DNA from: Bacteroidia bacterium
GTDB lineage: Bacteria; Bacteroidota; Bacteroidia; NS11-12g; UBA9320
Assembly (NCBI GenBank): GCA_028339355.1
Contig: JAOLBX010000003.1
Location: forward strand, 62,001-126,000
Direction of reading: 5' to 3'
DNA: 64,000 nucleotides
In this document: positions 36,446 through 46,495 of the stretch, piece by piece
Numbering within the stretch: position 1 is the first letter of the stretch
Layout of the letters: each line of letters opens with the position of its first letter
The notes under the pieces: model-generated
Seen by the model: the letters and a program-made list of their open reading frames with translations, nothing else
Databases searched by the model: none
Told to the model about the DNA's origin: nothing
Translations under genes and position numbers: made by a program

Positions 36446-36973
36446 ATGAACATATTTCTCACCTTTCTATCTATTTGGCTTATGACAATTACCAGCGTTT
36501 ATGATTTTCAAAAAGGTAAATCTACCAATAACTGGAGAATAGTAGATGATGGGGTAATGGGCGGACTATCGAAAGGTAAATTGACGCTAGACGATGAAGG
36601 CCATGGCGTATTCTCCGGTATAGTATCTCTAGAAAACAATGGAGGATTTTCTTCTCTCCGCTACCGTTTTAATGACATATCGGTAGAAAATGCCAACAAA
36701 GTGGTTTTACAAGTAAAAGGAGACGGTAAAAATTTTCAGTTTAGAGTTAAAGATAAAATAAATCAGTACCACTCTTACATTTACGAGTTCGAAACCAGTG
36801 GGAAGTGGCAAACCATAGAAATCCCATTTAAGAATATGTATCCAAGTTTCAGAGGACGGAAACTATCTATTCCCAACTTCAATCACTCTCAAATAGAAGA
36901 GATTGCATTTTTGATAGGAAATAAAAAAGCAGAAAGCTTCGAATTGAAAATCGATAAAATCTACATTAAGTAG
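36446..36973 (+). CDS. CIA30-like (NADH:ubiquinone oxidoreductase assembly intermediate 30) protein
   Basis: A 175-residue protein with a CIA30-type beta-sandwich: NWRIVDDGVMGGLSKGK near residue 30, FSGIVSLENNGGFSSLRYRF, and KWQTIEIPFKNMYPSFRGRK. The first ~18 residues are hydrophobic and may be a signal peptide. The eukaryotic relative helps assemble complex I; bacterial members are uncharacterised and resemble carbohydrate-binding folds. The next gene's -7 element follows 17 bases after its stop. Confidence 0.85.
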   Translation: MNIFLTFLSIWLMTITSVYDFQKGKSTNNWRIVDDGVMGGLSKGKLTLDDEGHGVFSGIVSLENNGGFSSLRYRFNDISVENANKVVLQVKGDGKNFQFRVKDKINQYHSYIYEFETSGKWQTIEIPFKNMYPSFRGRKLSIPNFNHSQIEEIAFLIGNKKAESFELKIDKIYIK

Positions 36974-36989
36974 CTCTACACATTAAAAC

Positions 36990-36997
36990 TACCTTTG
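36990..36997 (+). promoter_or_regulatory. -7 promoter element TACCTTTG for the YgiQ gene
   Basis: TACCTTTG ends 5 bases before the ATG at 37003. No -33 TTG is seen at 17-23 bases. Confidence 0.5.
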
Positions 36998-37002
36998 CAG
37001 AA

Positions 37003-38976
37003 ATGTCTATTACAAAACGTCCATTGTCCGCGTGGCTACCCATTACCAAAAAAGAGGTAGAAGAAAGGGGATGGGGTGAACTAGATGTCATCCTGATAAC
37101 GGGAGATGCGTACATCGATCATCCAGCGTTTGGAGCTGCAGTAATAGGCCGTATTATTCAAAGTGAAGGATTTAGAGTAGCCATCATCCCACAACCCAAT
37201 TGGCAAGACGATTTACGTGATTTTAAGAAACTAGGAGCACCAAAATTGTTCTTTGCTGTGACAAGCGGCAACATGGACTCTATGGTAAATCACTACACGG
37301 CTCGTATGCGTAGACGATCAAATGATGCGTATTCACCTGGAGGGTCTAATACACTAAGACCAGATTATGCACTTACTGTTTACACCAAGATACTAAAAGA
37401 TCTGTACCCTGATGTGCCCATATTGGCAGGTGGTATAGAAGCATCATTGCGTAGAGTCACGCACTACGACTACTGGAAAGATGAGTTGATGCCAAACATA
37501 CTAGAGTCTAGTGGTGCTGACCTATTGGTCTATGGAATGGGAGAAAAGCCATTGCGAGAGATACTTCAATTGCTTAATAAAGGAGTACCATTTCACCAGC
37601 TAACAATGGTAAAACAAACCGCTTATCAACGACGAGTGGAAGATGGCATTCCTAAAAACAAACACTGGAAAGACATCGAGCTAAATGCCCACGAGGTTTG
37701 CTTGGTGGACAAAAAAGCGTTTGCTTCTAATTTTAAGTTTGTAGAACAAGAGAGTAACAGTGTACAGGCTAAGCGAATTATACAAAATACGTTTGACAAA
37801 AATCTAATTATCAACCCGCCATTTGAAACAATGACTGAAAAGGAAATTGATTTTGCTTTTGACCTACCGTATACTCGACTGCCACATCCTAAGTACAATA
37901 AAAAAGGACCCATTCCTGCTTTTGATATGATTAAATTCAGTATCAATACGCACCGTGGATGTTTTGGTGGCTGTAGCTTCTGTACTATATCTGCCCACCA
38001 AGGCAAGTTCATAGCAAGTCGCTCTGAGGAATCTATCCTAAAGGAAGTAGAAGCGGTGACCAATATGCCTGATTTCAAAGGCTATCTGAGTGATATAGCT
38101 GGCCCTAGTGCCAACATGTACAAGATGAAAGGTAAGGTACAGTCTATCTGCGATAAGTGCAGTACGCCAAGTTGTATTCACCCTGTTGTTTGCGATAATT
38201 TGGACACAAGTCACAAGCCAATGACGGATTTGTACAAGAAGATAGATGCCAATCCTAAAATCAAAAAGGCATTTGTAGGATCAGGTATTCGATATGATTT
38301 ACTCACCAAATCATATAATAAAAAAGGAGACCAAAAAGATATGACAGAGTATATGGAGCAGCTCCAGACTCGTCACGTTTCCGGTAGACTAAAAGTAGCT
38401 CCTGAGCACACATCAGACGATACGCTTAAGGTGATGAGAAAGCCTAAGTTTGAGCATTTTCACAGTTTTAAGAAGATGTATGACAAGATAGATCAGAAGT
38501 TTGGTCTAAACCAAAAACTGATACCGTACTTCATCTCTAGTCACCCAGCGTGTAAAGAAGAAGATATGGCAAATCTTGCAGCAGAGACTAAGGACATGGG
38601 CTTTCAGCTGGAACAAGTACAAGACTTCACCCCTACTCCTATGACTGTAGCCACAGTCATATATTACTCTGGCTATCACCCTTACAGACTAGAGGAATAC
38701 TACGTACCTAAAACCAAAAAAGACAAAGAAAATCAACATCGATTTTTCTTTTGGTATAAGCAAGAAAACAAGCAATGGATTCGGGACAGATTGCATGGAA
38801 CGAAACAAGCTGGCCTCATAAACACACTTCTCTCAAAGTCTTATCCTAGTAAAAAACGCTACAAAGGCAAAGCTGACAAATTTATCAAGAAACACGGCAA
38901 CCCTAATAACCAAGGGATGGAGAAGTACAGGAAAAGCGGAAAGAATAAGGGCAAAGGGAAAAATGGGTGTTCCTAA
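37003..38976 (+). CDS. YgiQ family radical SAM protein
   Basis: A 657-residue radical S-adenosylmethionine enzyme. The cluster motif is Cys320-x3-Cys324-x2-Cys327 in HRGCFGGCSFCTISAHQG. The N-terminal domain (ITGDAYIDHPAFGAAVIGR) is of the B12-binding-like fold, and the C-terminal block GYHPYRLEEYYVPK with a Lys-rich tail is typical of YgiQ. Four more Cys in ICDKCSTPSC and PVVCDN may bind metal. The reaction of YgiQ is not established. Confidence 0.93.
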   Translation: MSITKRPLSAWLPITKKEVEERGWGELDVILITGDAYIDHPAFGAAVIGRIIQSEGFRVAIIPQPNWQDDLRDFKKLGAPKLFFAVTSGNMDSMVNHYTARMRRRSNDAYSPGGSNTLRPDYALTVYTKILKDLYPDVPILAGGIEASLRRVTHYDYWKDELMPNILESSGADLLVYGMGEKPLREILQLLNKGVPFHQLTMVKQTAYQRRVEDGIPKNKHWKDIELNAHEVCLVDKKAFASNFKFVEQESNSVQAKRIIQNTFDKNLIINPPFETMTEKEIDFAFDLPYTRLPHPKYNKKGPIPAFDMIKFSINTHRGCFGGCSFCTISAHQGKFIASRSEESILKEVEAVTNMPDFKGYLSDIAGPSANMYKMKGKVQSICDKCSTPSCIHPVVCDNLDTSHKPMTDLYKKIDANPKIKKAFVGSGIRYDLLTKSYNKKGDQKDMTEYMEQLQTRHVSGRLKVAPEHTSDDTLKVMRKPKFEHFHSFKKMYDKIDQKFGLNQKLIPYFISSHPACKEEDMANLAAETKDMGFQLEQVQDFTPTPMTVATVIYYSGYHPYRLEEYYVPKTKKDKENQHRFFFWYKQENKQWIRDRLHGTKQAGLINTLLSKSYPSKKRYKGKADKFIKKHGNPNNQGMEKYRKSGKNKGKGKNGCS

Positions 38977-39806
38977 TTGATTATTTCCCTTGTATAAATT
39001 TTCATTATTATAATCTACGTAAGACTCAATCCCTTCGAATAAAAATCGACTTAACTGATCACAACTTATACCAATTGAATGATAGAATTGCGTGTGAATA
39101 TCTTGGAATATTTTCAGAGCTTACAAGGCAGAAAAAAACTAGCATAGCCTTAGTTATGGTCATTTTTTCTAACGAAGTAAAATTTGGAAAGAAAAAAAGC
39201 AATCCAGACTTAACTGGTGATCAAACAGTTACAAAAACCATAAGTTTAAATTTATGTGTTGGCGATGTTTGGGTATCAAAAAATGAGGTTAAGGCAGGTC
39301 AACCAGACATAGCTGAGGATTGGGTCCGTCTTACCTCTGTGACCAATCGAGAACATTTATTATTTGAGGACTACTCTTTTCCTGAAATAGAAATTCCCAT
39401 TGGCGAATATAAAAGCGTGCGATTATCTCTTAAAAATGTATTTTACCATTATGCCGTTTTACTTTCCGACTCCACTGTTTCCTATGAATTATTAGAAACT
39501 ATGGGCAGTTACGAAGATCCGTGCGATTTGAACGACACATCTTGGATCGATTCTAATACCAACTACTTTAGTGCTGATGGTAATCATCGTCTGGTTAATG
39601 GTATATTCCAGCTTGACGTAGCTGGTGAAAAACTAACCGGTTTTAATATAACCGATAACCAAAATGCCGCTGTAACCTGGAGACTCGGTGCCGGCTTAGA
39701 CGAGCCTTGCACTACAACCTTACACGATGTAAATGGCAATAGAAAATGGGATTGCGGAATAGATACGATGTCGTTTTGGTGTCCTCCGGAAGTAAAATAC
39801 ATGTGA
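38967..39806 (+). CDS. Hypothetical protein, start uncertain
   Basis: An open frame of 279 codons I do not recognise. It overlaps the YgiQ end by 10 bases, but the first ~54 residues look unlike a real N terminus. A signal-peptide-like stretch KKTSIALVMVIFSN starts only at about residue 56, with no start codon in front of it. The first ATG inside is at 39156. The body has paired Cys and ends CTTTLHDVNGNRKWDCG and SFWCPPEVKY, like small exported Bacteroidota proteins. The original start may have been lost. Confidence 0.45.
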   Translation: MFLIDYFPCINFHYYNLRKTQSLRIKIDLTDHNLYQLNDRIACEYLGIFSELTRQKKTSIALVMVIFSNEVKFGKKKSNPDLTGDQTVTKTISLNLCVGDVWVSKNEVKAGQPDIAEDWVRLTSVTNREHLLFEDYSFPEIEIPIGEYKSVRLSLKNVFYHYAVLLSDSTVSYELLETMGSYEDPCDLNDTSWIDSNTNYFSADGNHRLVNGIFQLDVAGEKLTGFNITDNQNAAVTWRLGAGLDEPCTTTLHDVNGNRKWDCGIDTMSFWCPPEVKYM

Positions 39807-39983
39807 GATTTCATAGTCGATTATAAATAGGATATAAAAGACCATTAAATCACATACCTAAAAATAAAAACTAGATTTAGCACGCTCATAAGTATGGGAG
39901 ATTAATAGAGCATAACTATATCTCTAGTTACCGCATAAATTCCTTTTATACTCCAGTAAAAAGAGAATTTTAAATCTTCCACC

Positions 39984-39991
39984 TATCCTTG
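39984..39991 (+). promoter_or_regulatory. Probable -7 element TATCCTTG for the helicase gene
   Basis: TATCCTTG differs from TAnnTTTG at one base and ends 15 bases before the ATG at 40007. Confidence 0.35.
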
Positions 39992-40006
39992 CACTAAGTT
40001 AAGAAT

Positions 40007-41149
40007 ATGTCTTTTGCATCATTGGGAGTTTCTCCTGCTTTAGTTTCTGCCCTAGCAGAACAGAAATACACTAAGCCCTACCCTATTCAGGAGCAGGCGA
40101 TTCCAGCCATTCTCGATCACAAAGATGTGCTAGGTATAGCACAAACTGGCTCTGGTAAAACGGCTAGTTATGTTTTGCCCATCCTTATGAATCTAGAAGG
40201 CAAAAACACTGGAAGTGGCAGAAACATCAATACGCTAGTATTGGTCCCAACACGCGAGCTGGCTCTGCAGGTAGACGATGTTTTTAGCTCTTTTGGGGCA
40301 AGTCTGAGGTACAACGTTAAGTCTAAAGCGGTGCACGGTGGTGTATCCATCAATCCACAAATGATGTCCATGCACAATGTGAATGTACTAGTGGCTACAC
40401 CAGGAAGGCTATTGGAGCTTTATCGTGCCAAAGCTGTGAAGCTTGATAGCGTGGATACACTAGTATTGGATGAAGCTGATAAAATGCTAAACCTTGGATT
40501 TAAGGACGAATTAGACAGAATTCTATCTCTCCTACCAACAAAAAGACAAAACCTATTATTCTCAGCTACACTTAGTCCAGATATACAGAACATAGAACGC
40601 ATCTTACTGCATAACCCTTTGGTCATATATATTGCACCTAAGGAGCTGAATATAGATCTAATACAGCAGGTGGCTTATACAGTGACTGATGAGCGAAAAG
40701 GGCCGCTACTTCGTTATCTCATAAAAACCAAAGAGATGAAACAAGTTCTCATATTTACCTCATCCATCTATCAGGCTGACCTAGTAGCAGACAAGCTCAA
40801 AAAAAACGGTATAAAAGCACGAGCCATCCACGGTAAAAAAAGTCAAGGAAGCAGAAATGAATCTATGATTACTTTCAAAAATGGCAGTTTGACTGCTCTT
40901 GTGGCTACTGATTTATTGGCAAGAGGAATTGACATTGAGTTTCTTCCCCACGTTATCAATTACGAATTACCACGTGGTCCAAAAGATTTCATACACCGCA
41001 TAGGCAGAACGGGACGAGCTGAAAATTCAGGTGAAGCAATCACTTTTATAACAAAAGAAGACGAGCACCACTTTAAAGTCATTCAGAAGAAAATGAAAAA
41101 ACAAGTCAATCGGTTGGAGTCTGACGGACTAAAGCTCCACGGATACTAG
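40007..41149 (+). CDS. DEAD-box RNA helicase
   Basis: A 380-residue ATP-dependent RNA helicase, the compact RhlE-like type without a long C-terminal tail. All motifs are present: Q motif PYPIQEQAIP, AQTGSGKT (ATP loop), PTRELALQ, TPGRLLEL, VLDEADKML, FSATLSPDI, HRIGRTGRA. Likely roles are ribosome assembly or RNA turnover in the cytoplasm. It converges on the large beta-propeller gene with 24 bases between the stops. Confidence 0.95.
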   Translation: MSFASLGVSPALVSALAEQKYTKPYPIQEQAIPAILDHKDVLGIAQTGSGKTASYVLPILMNLEGKNTGSGRNINTLVLVPTRELALQVDDVFSSFGASLRYNVKSKAVHGGVSINPQMMSMHNVNVLVATPGRLLELYRAKAVKLDSVDTLVLDEADKMLNLGFKDELDRILSLLPTKRQNLLFSATLSPDIQNIERILLHNPLVIYIAPKELNIDLIQQVAYTVTDERKGPLLRYLIKTKEMKQVLIFTSSIYQADLVADKLKKNGIKARAIHGKKSQGSRNESMITFKNGSLTALVATDLLARGIDIEFLPHVINYELPRGPKDFIHRIGRTGRAENSGEAITFITKEDEHHFKVIQKKMKKQVNRLESDGLKLHGY

Positions 41150-41173
41150 GCCTAGTTTCTTACCTCAACCACT

Positions 41174-44100
41174 CTACTCTGCTCCACGAATGGCAGGAGC
41201 TCCAGCATTTCTAAGTTCTGTGTATAATTTGCTTGATGTAGCTTCCAATGCATTTACCTTGACTTCTAAGTCTACGAGCAATTCTTCCGCTATAGCCAGA
41301 CTTTGCAGAGCCGTGGTGGTAGGCCCATAGGTACTGCCCCACAATGAGCCTGCAGCTGCCCAAATTCGCTCATTTAGAGTTGGTGCATTCTTCTCTCCTA
41401 CTTTATTTTTCAAAGGATTTCCTTTTAGGCTGACATCAATTGCTGATATTTCTTTCTGTAACTGAGCCAATTGTATTTCTATCTCATCTGTGGGAAGCCC
41501 TATTCGATTGGCTGACACTTCCATAGCTGAAACTAGATTTTTCGTTTCATTGTACTTGTACATTAATAAGCTCTTTTTTGTAGAGACAGAAGTATATTGT
41601 TTTGCAAATTCTTCTTTTTCTGCTTTGCTTTTTTCTGGCAAGGTTTCTTTATAAAGGGGTATTACATTAAACACCAATGAGTCCGTTAGAATTTTGGCCT
41701 CACCATCCAAAATGCGATATAGCTGTGCCAAATACTTACCCGGACCAACTAAAAACCCTGAACCTTTATTACCATTTGGTTTGGCACTTTTACTTACTGG
41801 CATCTGATTCTCTCCTCGCAAGTCCCATGCATATCTGTGAAAACCTTTTCCTGAAGGCACTTGCACTTTTCTAACTAATTTACTTTCAGCATCTCTTATC
41901 ACCAGCCAATGTTGTTCTTTGACCTCATTTTTCTCAGCAAGAAGCTCCTCCCATCCTGGAAAATCAACATCACTTTTACTCTTATTCAGTTCTTTTTCCT
42001 TTTTGCTCCGCTCGCTAGCCAATGTCGTTTGACTTTCTCTCAAATAATAGGTAACCACTGCACCAAACTCAGGATTACTTGCCACATAGTTTTGAGCTCC
42101 TAGATACCCCCCTTTTCCTCTTCCATCGTTCTTAGGAAGAAACAAATCCGCATCCCGCATCGGAAGAATATCCGCTTCCTTTTCTATCATTTCCTCAGTA
42201 ACATTTCGCAGGAATGAGTAGTCATCTAGTATGTAAAAACTTCTTCCGAAGCTTGCTGCTACCAAATCATTCTCTCTCTTTTGAATAGCCAAATCTCTAA
42301 ACGATATAGTTGGCAATCCTCCTTTTAATTGTTTCCATGTATTTCCAGCATTTGGAGTGAAAAACAATCCGAACTCCGTACCTGCAAACATTAATTCAGG
42401 CTTAACATGATCCTGCACTATTCGCCATACATAATTATTTTCAGGTAAAGTACCACCTATAGATTTCCAAGATTTACCCTGATTTGTGCTTACGTACAAG
42501 TATGGTTTATAGTCTCCATTTTTATGATTATCTAGTGCCAAATACACCTTATTTTCATCAAACAAATCTGCTTTAATGTCATTTACATAAGCACGCTCTG
42601 GGGCACCCGGAAGCTTTTTGGTATCTATACTTGCCCATGACGCTCCTCCATCGGAGGTTACTTGAACAAGCCCGTCATCCGTACCAATGTACATTAAATT
42701 TTCGTTCTTCGGACTTTCGGCTATGCTTGTAATGGTGTTGTAGGTACTCATAGCGTACACATCCCATGAGTTATTGAAACTTTGCTTTCGTCCCATGATA
42801 GGTAGATTAAATCGCTCTTCGTTTCTGGTCAAATCACCGGACATTGCAATCCATGTATCTCCTCTATCATCTGACCGCCACAATCGGTGTGATGCCACAT
42901 ATATTCTACTTCGGCTATGTGCACTTACCAGTATAGGTGCATCCCAGTTGTATCGTTCAAAATTGTCCTCCTTACCTGGCTGCGGTCTTATACTAACTCG
43001 CTGTCCTGATGCCATATCTAGTCTGGTAAAGTAGCCCTGCTGACTTTGAGCATACACAATATCAGGGTTCCCTGGTTCTGTGGCGGGCTGATGACCATCT
43101 CCTCCCAAGACTACTTTCCAATCTGCATTAGAAATACCGGCTCTACTATTTGTTCTGCTAGGTCCTCCCTGAGTATTATTATCCTGTGTGCCTCCATATA
43201 TGTTATAAAAAGGTTCTGCATCATCCACAGCCAATTTGTAAAACTGAGTAATTGGCAAATTGCTCATGTGTCGCCAGTTCTTGGCTAGATCAAAGGTCTC
43301 ATAAACTCCCCCATCAGTTCCTACCATTAGATAATCAGGGTTACTTTTTCTAAATACGACTGTATGATTGTCTACGTGCTTGTATGTATTGGCTACATTC
43401 TGAAAAGACTTACCACCATTATCAGTTACTTTTAGATAATTATTAGCAAAATAGACTCTATCTAACTGATGTGGACTTGCATATATTTCTTGATAATAAT
43501 GTGGACCTGTACCCCCAGAAACTATATCAGACATCTTTACCCAGCTTGCACCTTTATTCGCACTACGATAGAACCCACCTTTTTTCAAATCGAGTTCTAT
43601 TGCGGCATATACTAAATCAGGATTTTGAGGAGAAATAGCCAAACCAATTTTTCCCATATTACCTCCGGGCAAGCCAGACTTCAACTTTTTCCAGTCTTTT
43701 CCTCCATTGACACTTTTATAAACCCCGCTCTCTGGCCCACCACCAAGATACGAGGCAACTGTGCGATGCCTCTGCCAAGTGGCAGCATACAAAACATCTG
43801 GATTACGGCTATCTATTAATAAGTCTGTAGCTCCCGTCCAATCACTATCTCCAAGAGTTCGTTTCCATTTCTTTCCTCCATCGGTGGTCATATAAACACC
43901 TCGTTCACCACCACTACTCCATAGTGGACCTTGACTAGCTACCCATACTATATTAGGATTGGTAGGATGTACTATTATTTTAGAAATATGCTCGGAAGAC
44001 TTAAGTCCCATGTTTACCCAAGACTTACCGCCATCCTTGCTCAGATAGACCCCATCTCCATAACTAATATGTCTTCCACCTACATTTTCACCAGTTCCTA

Positions 44101-44434
44101 CCCACAGATTTCCTGAGTTTTCATCGATGGTTATACACCCAATAGAATACACTTTTTGCCCATCGAAAATAGGCTGGAAAGTCACACCTGAGTTTTTGGT
44201 CTCCCATACTCCACCAGACGCTACCCCTACATAATAGTGACTCTCATCCTTGGGATCTATCGCAATATCTGCAATACGACCCGTCATAAATGCAGGACCT
44301 ACACTTCTAAATTTAACCCCTCCCATATTTAAACTATCCCAAACGGTCTTTTTGCCTTGAGCAAAAGAACTAATTGTACAAAACGAAATGAGTAATAATA
44401 AAAAACTCTTTAGGGTAGGTTTATAAATGTGCAT
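41174..44434 (-). CDS. Large exported beta-propeller protein (VPS10/BNR-like, glycosyl-hydrolase-type annotation)
   Basis: A 1086-residue exported protein with a signal peptide at residues 1-26. Repeated propeller motifs run to about residue 720: GVASGGVWETKNSGVTF, GVYLSKDGGKSWVN, GVYMTTDGGKKWKR, YIGTDDGLVQVTSDGG. An Ig-like and a helical region follow. There is no T9SS sorting domain, so it is probably periplasmic. I start at 44434; an in-frame TTG at 44443 is part of the -7 element TATTTTTG (44441-44448, minus strand). Relatives are often labelled sortilin-like or glycosyl hydrolases without biochemical proof. Confidence 0.85.
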   Translation of the reverse strand: MHIYKPTLKSFLLLLISFCTISSFAQGKKTVWDSLNMGGVKFRSVGPAFMTGRIADIAIDPKDESHYYVGVASGGVWETKNSGVTFQPIFDGQKVYSIGCITIDENSGNLWVGTGENVGGRHISYGDGVYLSKDGGKSWVNMGLKSSEHISKIIVHPTNPNIVWVASQGPLWSSGGERGVYMTTDGGKKWKRTLGDSDWTGATDLLIDSRNPDVLYAATWQRHRTVASYLGGGPESGVYKSVNGGKDWKKLKSGLPGGNMGKIGLAISPQNPDLVYAAIELDLKKGGFYRSANKGASWVKMSDIVSGGTGPHYYQEIYASPHQLDRVYFANNYLKVTDNGGKSFQNVANTYKHVDNHTVVFRKSNPDYLMVGTDGGVYETFDLAKNWRHMSNLPITQFYKLAVDDAEPFYNIYGGTQDNNTQGGPSRTNSRAGISNADWKVVLGGDGHQPATEPGNPDIVYAQSQQGYFTRLDMASGQRVSIRPQPGKEDNFERYNWDAPILVSAHSRSRIYVASHRLWRSDDRGDTWIAMSGDLTRNEERFNLPIMGRKQSFNNSWDVYAMSTYNTITSIAESPKNENLMYIGTDDGLVQVTSDGGASWASIDTKKLPGAPERAYVNDIKADLFDENKVYLALDNHKNGDYKPYLYVSTNQGKSWKSIGGTLPENNYVWRIVQDHVKPELMFAGTEFGLFFTPNAGNTWKQLKGGLPTISFRDLAIQKRENDLVAASFGRSFYILDDYSFLRNVTEEMIEKEADILPMRDADLFLPKNDGRGKGGYLGAQNYVASNPEFGAVVTYYLRESQTTLASERSKKEKELNKSKSDVDFPGWEELLAEKNEVKEQHWLVIRDAESKLVRKVQVPSGKGFHRYAWDLRGENQMPVSKSAKPNGNKGSGFLVGPGKYLAQLYRILDGEAKILTDSLVFNVIPLYKETLPEKSKAEKEEFAKQYTSVSTKKSLLMYKYNETKNLVSAMEVSANRIGLPTDEIEIQLAQLQKEISAIDVSLKGNPLKNKVGEKNAPTLNERIWAAAGSLWGSTYGPTTTALQSLAIAEELLVDLEVKVNALEATSSKLYTELRNAGAPAIRGAE

Positions 44435-44440
44435 AGTGGT

Positions 44441-44448
44441 CAAAAATA
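44441..44448 (-). promoter_or_regulatory. -7 promoter element TATTTTTG for the large propeller gene
   Basis: The minus-strand TATTTTTG ends 6 bases before the ATG at 44434 and contains the alternative TTG, which argues against that start. Confidence 0.5.
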
Positions 44449-44523
44449 GGAAAACATAAATGTAATGGTGATGTAAACTTAGATAAAACTGTAAGTTTGA
44501 TTAAATCACTTCGTTTTAACCAT

Positions 44524-44531
44524 TATCTTCG
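44524..44531 (+). promoter_or_regulatory. -7-like element TATCTTCG for the homocysteine methyltransferase gene
   Basis: TATCTTCG ends 5 bases before the ATG at 44537. A TTTG lies at 44496-44499, 24 bases upstream, slightly beyond the usual range. Confidence 0.45.
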
Positions 44532-44536
44532 CACCA

Positions 44537-45538
44537 ATGCACAAAATCGAACAATTATTACAAGACCGAATACTATTCTTAGATGGAGCTATGGGCACCA
44601 TGATACAGAAGCACAAGCTATCTGAAGAAGATTATAGAGGCACTCGATTTGCAGATTATGCACATTCTATAAAAGGAAACAATGACCTGCTTTGTCTCAC
44701 CCAACCCAATATTATAGAAGGAATCCATTCTGAATTTTTGGAAGCCGGTGCAGACATTTTAGAAACCAACACATTCAATGCCAATAGTGTCTCTATGGAA
44801 GATTACCATATGGAAGATTTGGTTTATGAAATAAATGTAGCTGGAGCCAGAATAGCTCGAAAAGCTGCAGATAAGTTTACAGCTCAAAACCTAGACAAAC
44901 CCCGATTTGTAGCAGGATCGATGGGCCCGACTACCAAGCTGGCTTCTATGTCTCCAGATGTGTCAAATCCTGGATTTAGAGCAACTGATTTTGATCAACT
45001 ACACGCTGCATTCAAAGAGCAAGCAAGAGGCTTACTCGACGGAGGTGCAGATTTACTGCTTGTCGAAACTATAACCGACACACTAAACGCCAAAGCGGCA
45101 TTATTTGCTATAATGGAGCTACGAGAAGAGCGAGGTCAAGAAATTCCTATAATGATAAGTGGCACTATAACTGACGCGAGTGGACGCACCCTCAGCGGAC
45201 AAACGGTAGAAGCATTTTGGTACAGTGTTAGCCATGCCAATCCATTGAGCATAGGACTCAACTGTGCTCTAGGGGCAGACCAAATGAGACCATTTATCAA
45301 AGAACTAAGTGATAAAGCTTGGTGTAGAGTATCCGCTCATCCTAATGCTGGATTACCTAATGAGTTTGGCGAGTACGACGAGACTCCTGAAGGCATGAGC
45401 AAGGTAGTAGGGGAGTTTGCGAGCAGTGGATTCTTGAATATCGTAGGAGGTTGCTGTGGTACTACACCTGAGCATCTTAAAGCCATCATAGATCGGGTAG
45501 AAGTAGAGACGCCTCGTGAGGTTCCTGTACTCGCTTAA
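44537..45538 (+). CDS. Homocysteine S-methyltransferase domain protein (N-terminal MetH half)
   Basis: A 333-residue zinc-dependent methyltransferase barrel equal to the first domain of cobalamin-dependent methionine synthase. Motifs are [13 protein letters not shown] at residues 12-24 and [12 protein letters not shown] near 72. The three zinc Cys are Cys243 (GLNCALG) and Cys306-Cys307 (GGCCGTT). Split MetH, with this domain as a separate gene, is known in Flavobacteriia. The folate, cobalamin and reactivation domains are not next to it in this window. Confidence 0.9.
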   Translation: MHKIEQLLQDRILFLDGAMGTMIQKHKLSEEDYRGTRFADYAHSIKGNNDLLCLTQPNIIEGIHSEFLEAGADILETNTFNANSVSMEDYHMEDLVYEINVAGARIARKAADKFTAQNLDKPRFVAGSMGPTTKLASMSPDVSNPGFRATDFDQLHAAFKEQARGLLDGGADLLLVETITDTLNAKAALFAIMELREERGQEIPIMISGTITDASGRTLSGQTVEAFWYSVSHANPLSIGLNCALGADQMRPFIKELSDKAWCRVSAHPNAGLPNEFGEYDETPEGMSKVVGEFASSGFLNIVGGCCGTTPEHLKAIIDRVEVETPREVPVLA

Positions 45539-45597
45539 GTATTCTAATTTTCGATTCTTTATATTTGAAAAGACGATCAAGTCGTTGAGTATTATAT

Positions 45598-46470
45598 ATG
45601 AGGATTTTAAAAGTCACCTGTATTCTGACCTGTGTTCTTTTTGCAAACAGCTCATACGCTCAAGTGAAAGAAGTAACCTTCCTTAGAAAGAATTGGTATT
45701 TGCACGGAGTAGAATCTAGATTACAATTCCCAAATTATTACTACTCAAATAATCCTGATAAACTTTTAGCATACAATGAAGCCATCATAAATGAAATCAC
45801 TTCGAAATATTCTATTGAATTTATTGAAAACATCCCTACGAAACATAACTCTATCAGAATAACAGACGTAGGTTTTAGTGCTGGTCTCGTGTTCAAACCT
45901 TTTACAAAAACTGACATTCGATTTCTGAATGCAGCAGAAGTATGCCACAACATAGGGTTTTATGATGTTAAACACTGGTATACTTGGGACAATATTCCAC
46001 GAGTGGAACAGTTTCAGTATAGTGCTGCTTCTAAGTTGTCCGTGTTTGTCTATAATCCATCTATAAATTTCAGCACTGGAGTTTTTGCAAAAAGGATAAA
46101 ATTATATGCTGGATTAGACCTGCGTTTTGCTACTGAAAACAGAATTGAATTCATCACAAATAGAGAAGCTAAGGACTCTCTTTTCTCTAACCACAACACT
46201 AGCCAATTAGAGAACACTAATCACATAATAAGCAGAAAAGACTTTGGAGCAGGTTATACCGTTGGATTAAAGTTAGCAGCTACATGTTATTTTAACATTC
46301 ATGCCGAAATCAAAAATTTTGCTTCTGTCTCTAAGTTCAAACATTCTAATGCTAAATACTCTGAGAAACTAGCACAATTTCAAATAGGATTCAGATATAA
46401 GTTTGCTGGGCCAAATCAAAGTGAGCAAACAAATGACGATAAAGATGATGTGCTGCCCGTTTTTTGGTGA
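45598..46470 (+). CDS. Hypothetical outer-membrane beta-barrel protein
   Basis: A 290-residue protein with a signal peptide (residues 1-21, ending SSYAQ). A strand-rich body follows, such as VGFSAGLVFKPFTKTDIRFLN and FGAGYTVGLKLAATCYFNIH, and near the end FQIGFRYKF. This alternating pattern fits PorT/OmpA-like barrels. No family is recognised. Residues after the last strand form an acidic tail (NDDKDDVLPVFW). It stands alone after the methyltransferase gene. Confidence 0.65.
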   Translation: MRILKVTCILTCVLFANSSYAQVKEVTFLRKNWYLHGVESRLQFPNYYYSNNPDKLLAYNEAIINEITSKYSIEFIENIPTKHNSIRITDVGFSAGLVFKPFTKTDIRFLNAAEVCHNIGFYDVKHWYTWDNIPRVEQFQYSAASKLSVFVYNPSINFSTGVFAKRIKLYAGLDLRFATENRIEFITNREAKDSLFSNHNTSQLENTNHIISRKDFGAGYTVGLKLAATCYFNIHAEIKNFASVSKFKHSNAKYSEKLAQFQIGFRYKFAGPNQSEQTNDDKDDVLPVFW

Positions 46471-46495
46471 AATCTTTTTCTCCTATCTTTACCTT

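Noticed and set aside
41145-41156. 12-base palindrome ACTAGGCCTAGT at the end of the helicase gene
   Set aside because: It is short and partly within the helicase stop region, with no T-tail or loop. It is too weak to call a terminator.
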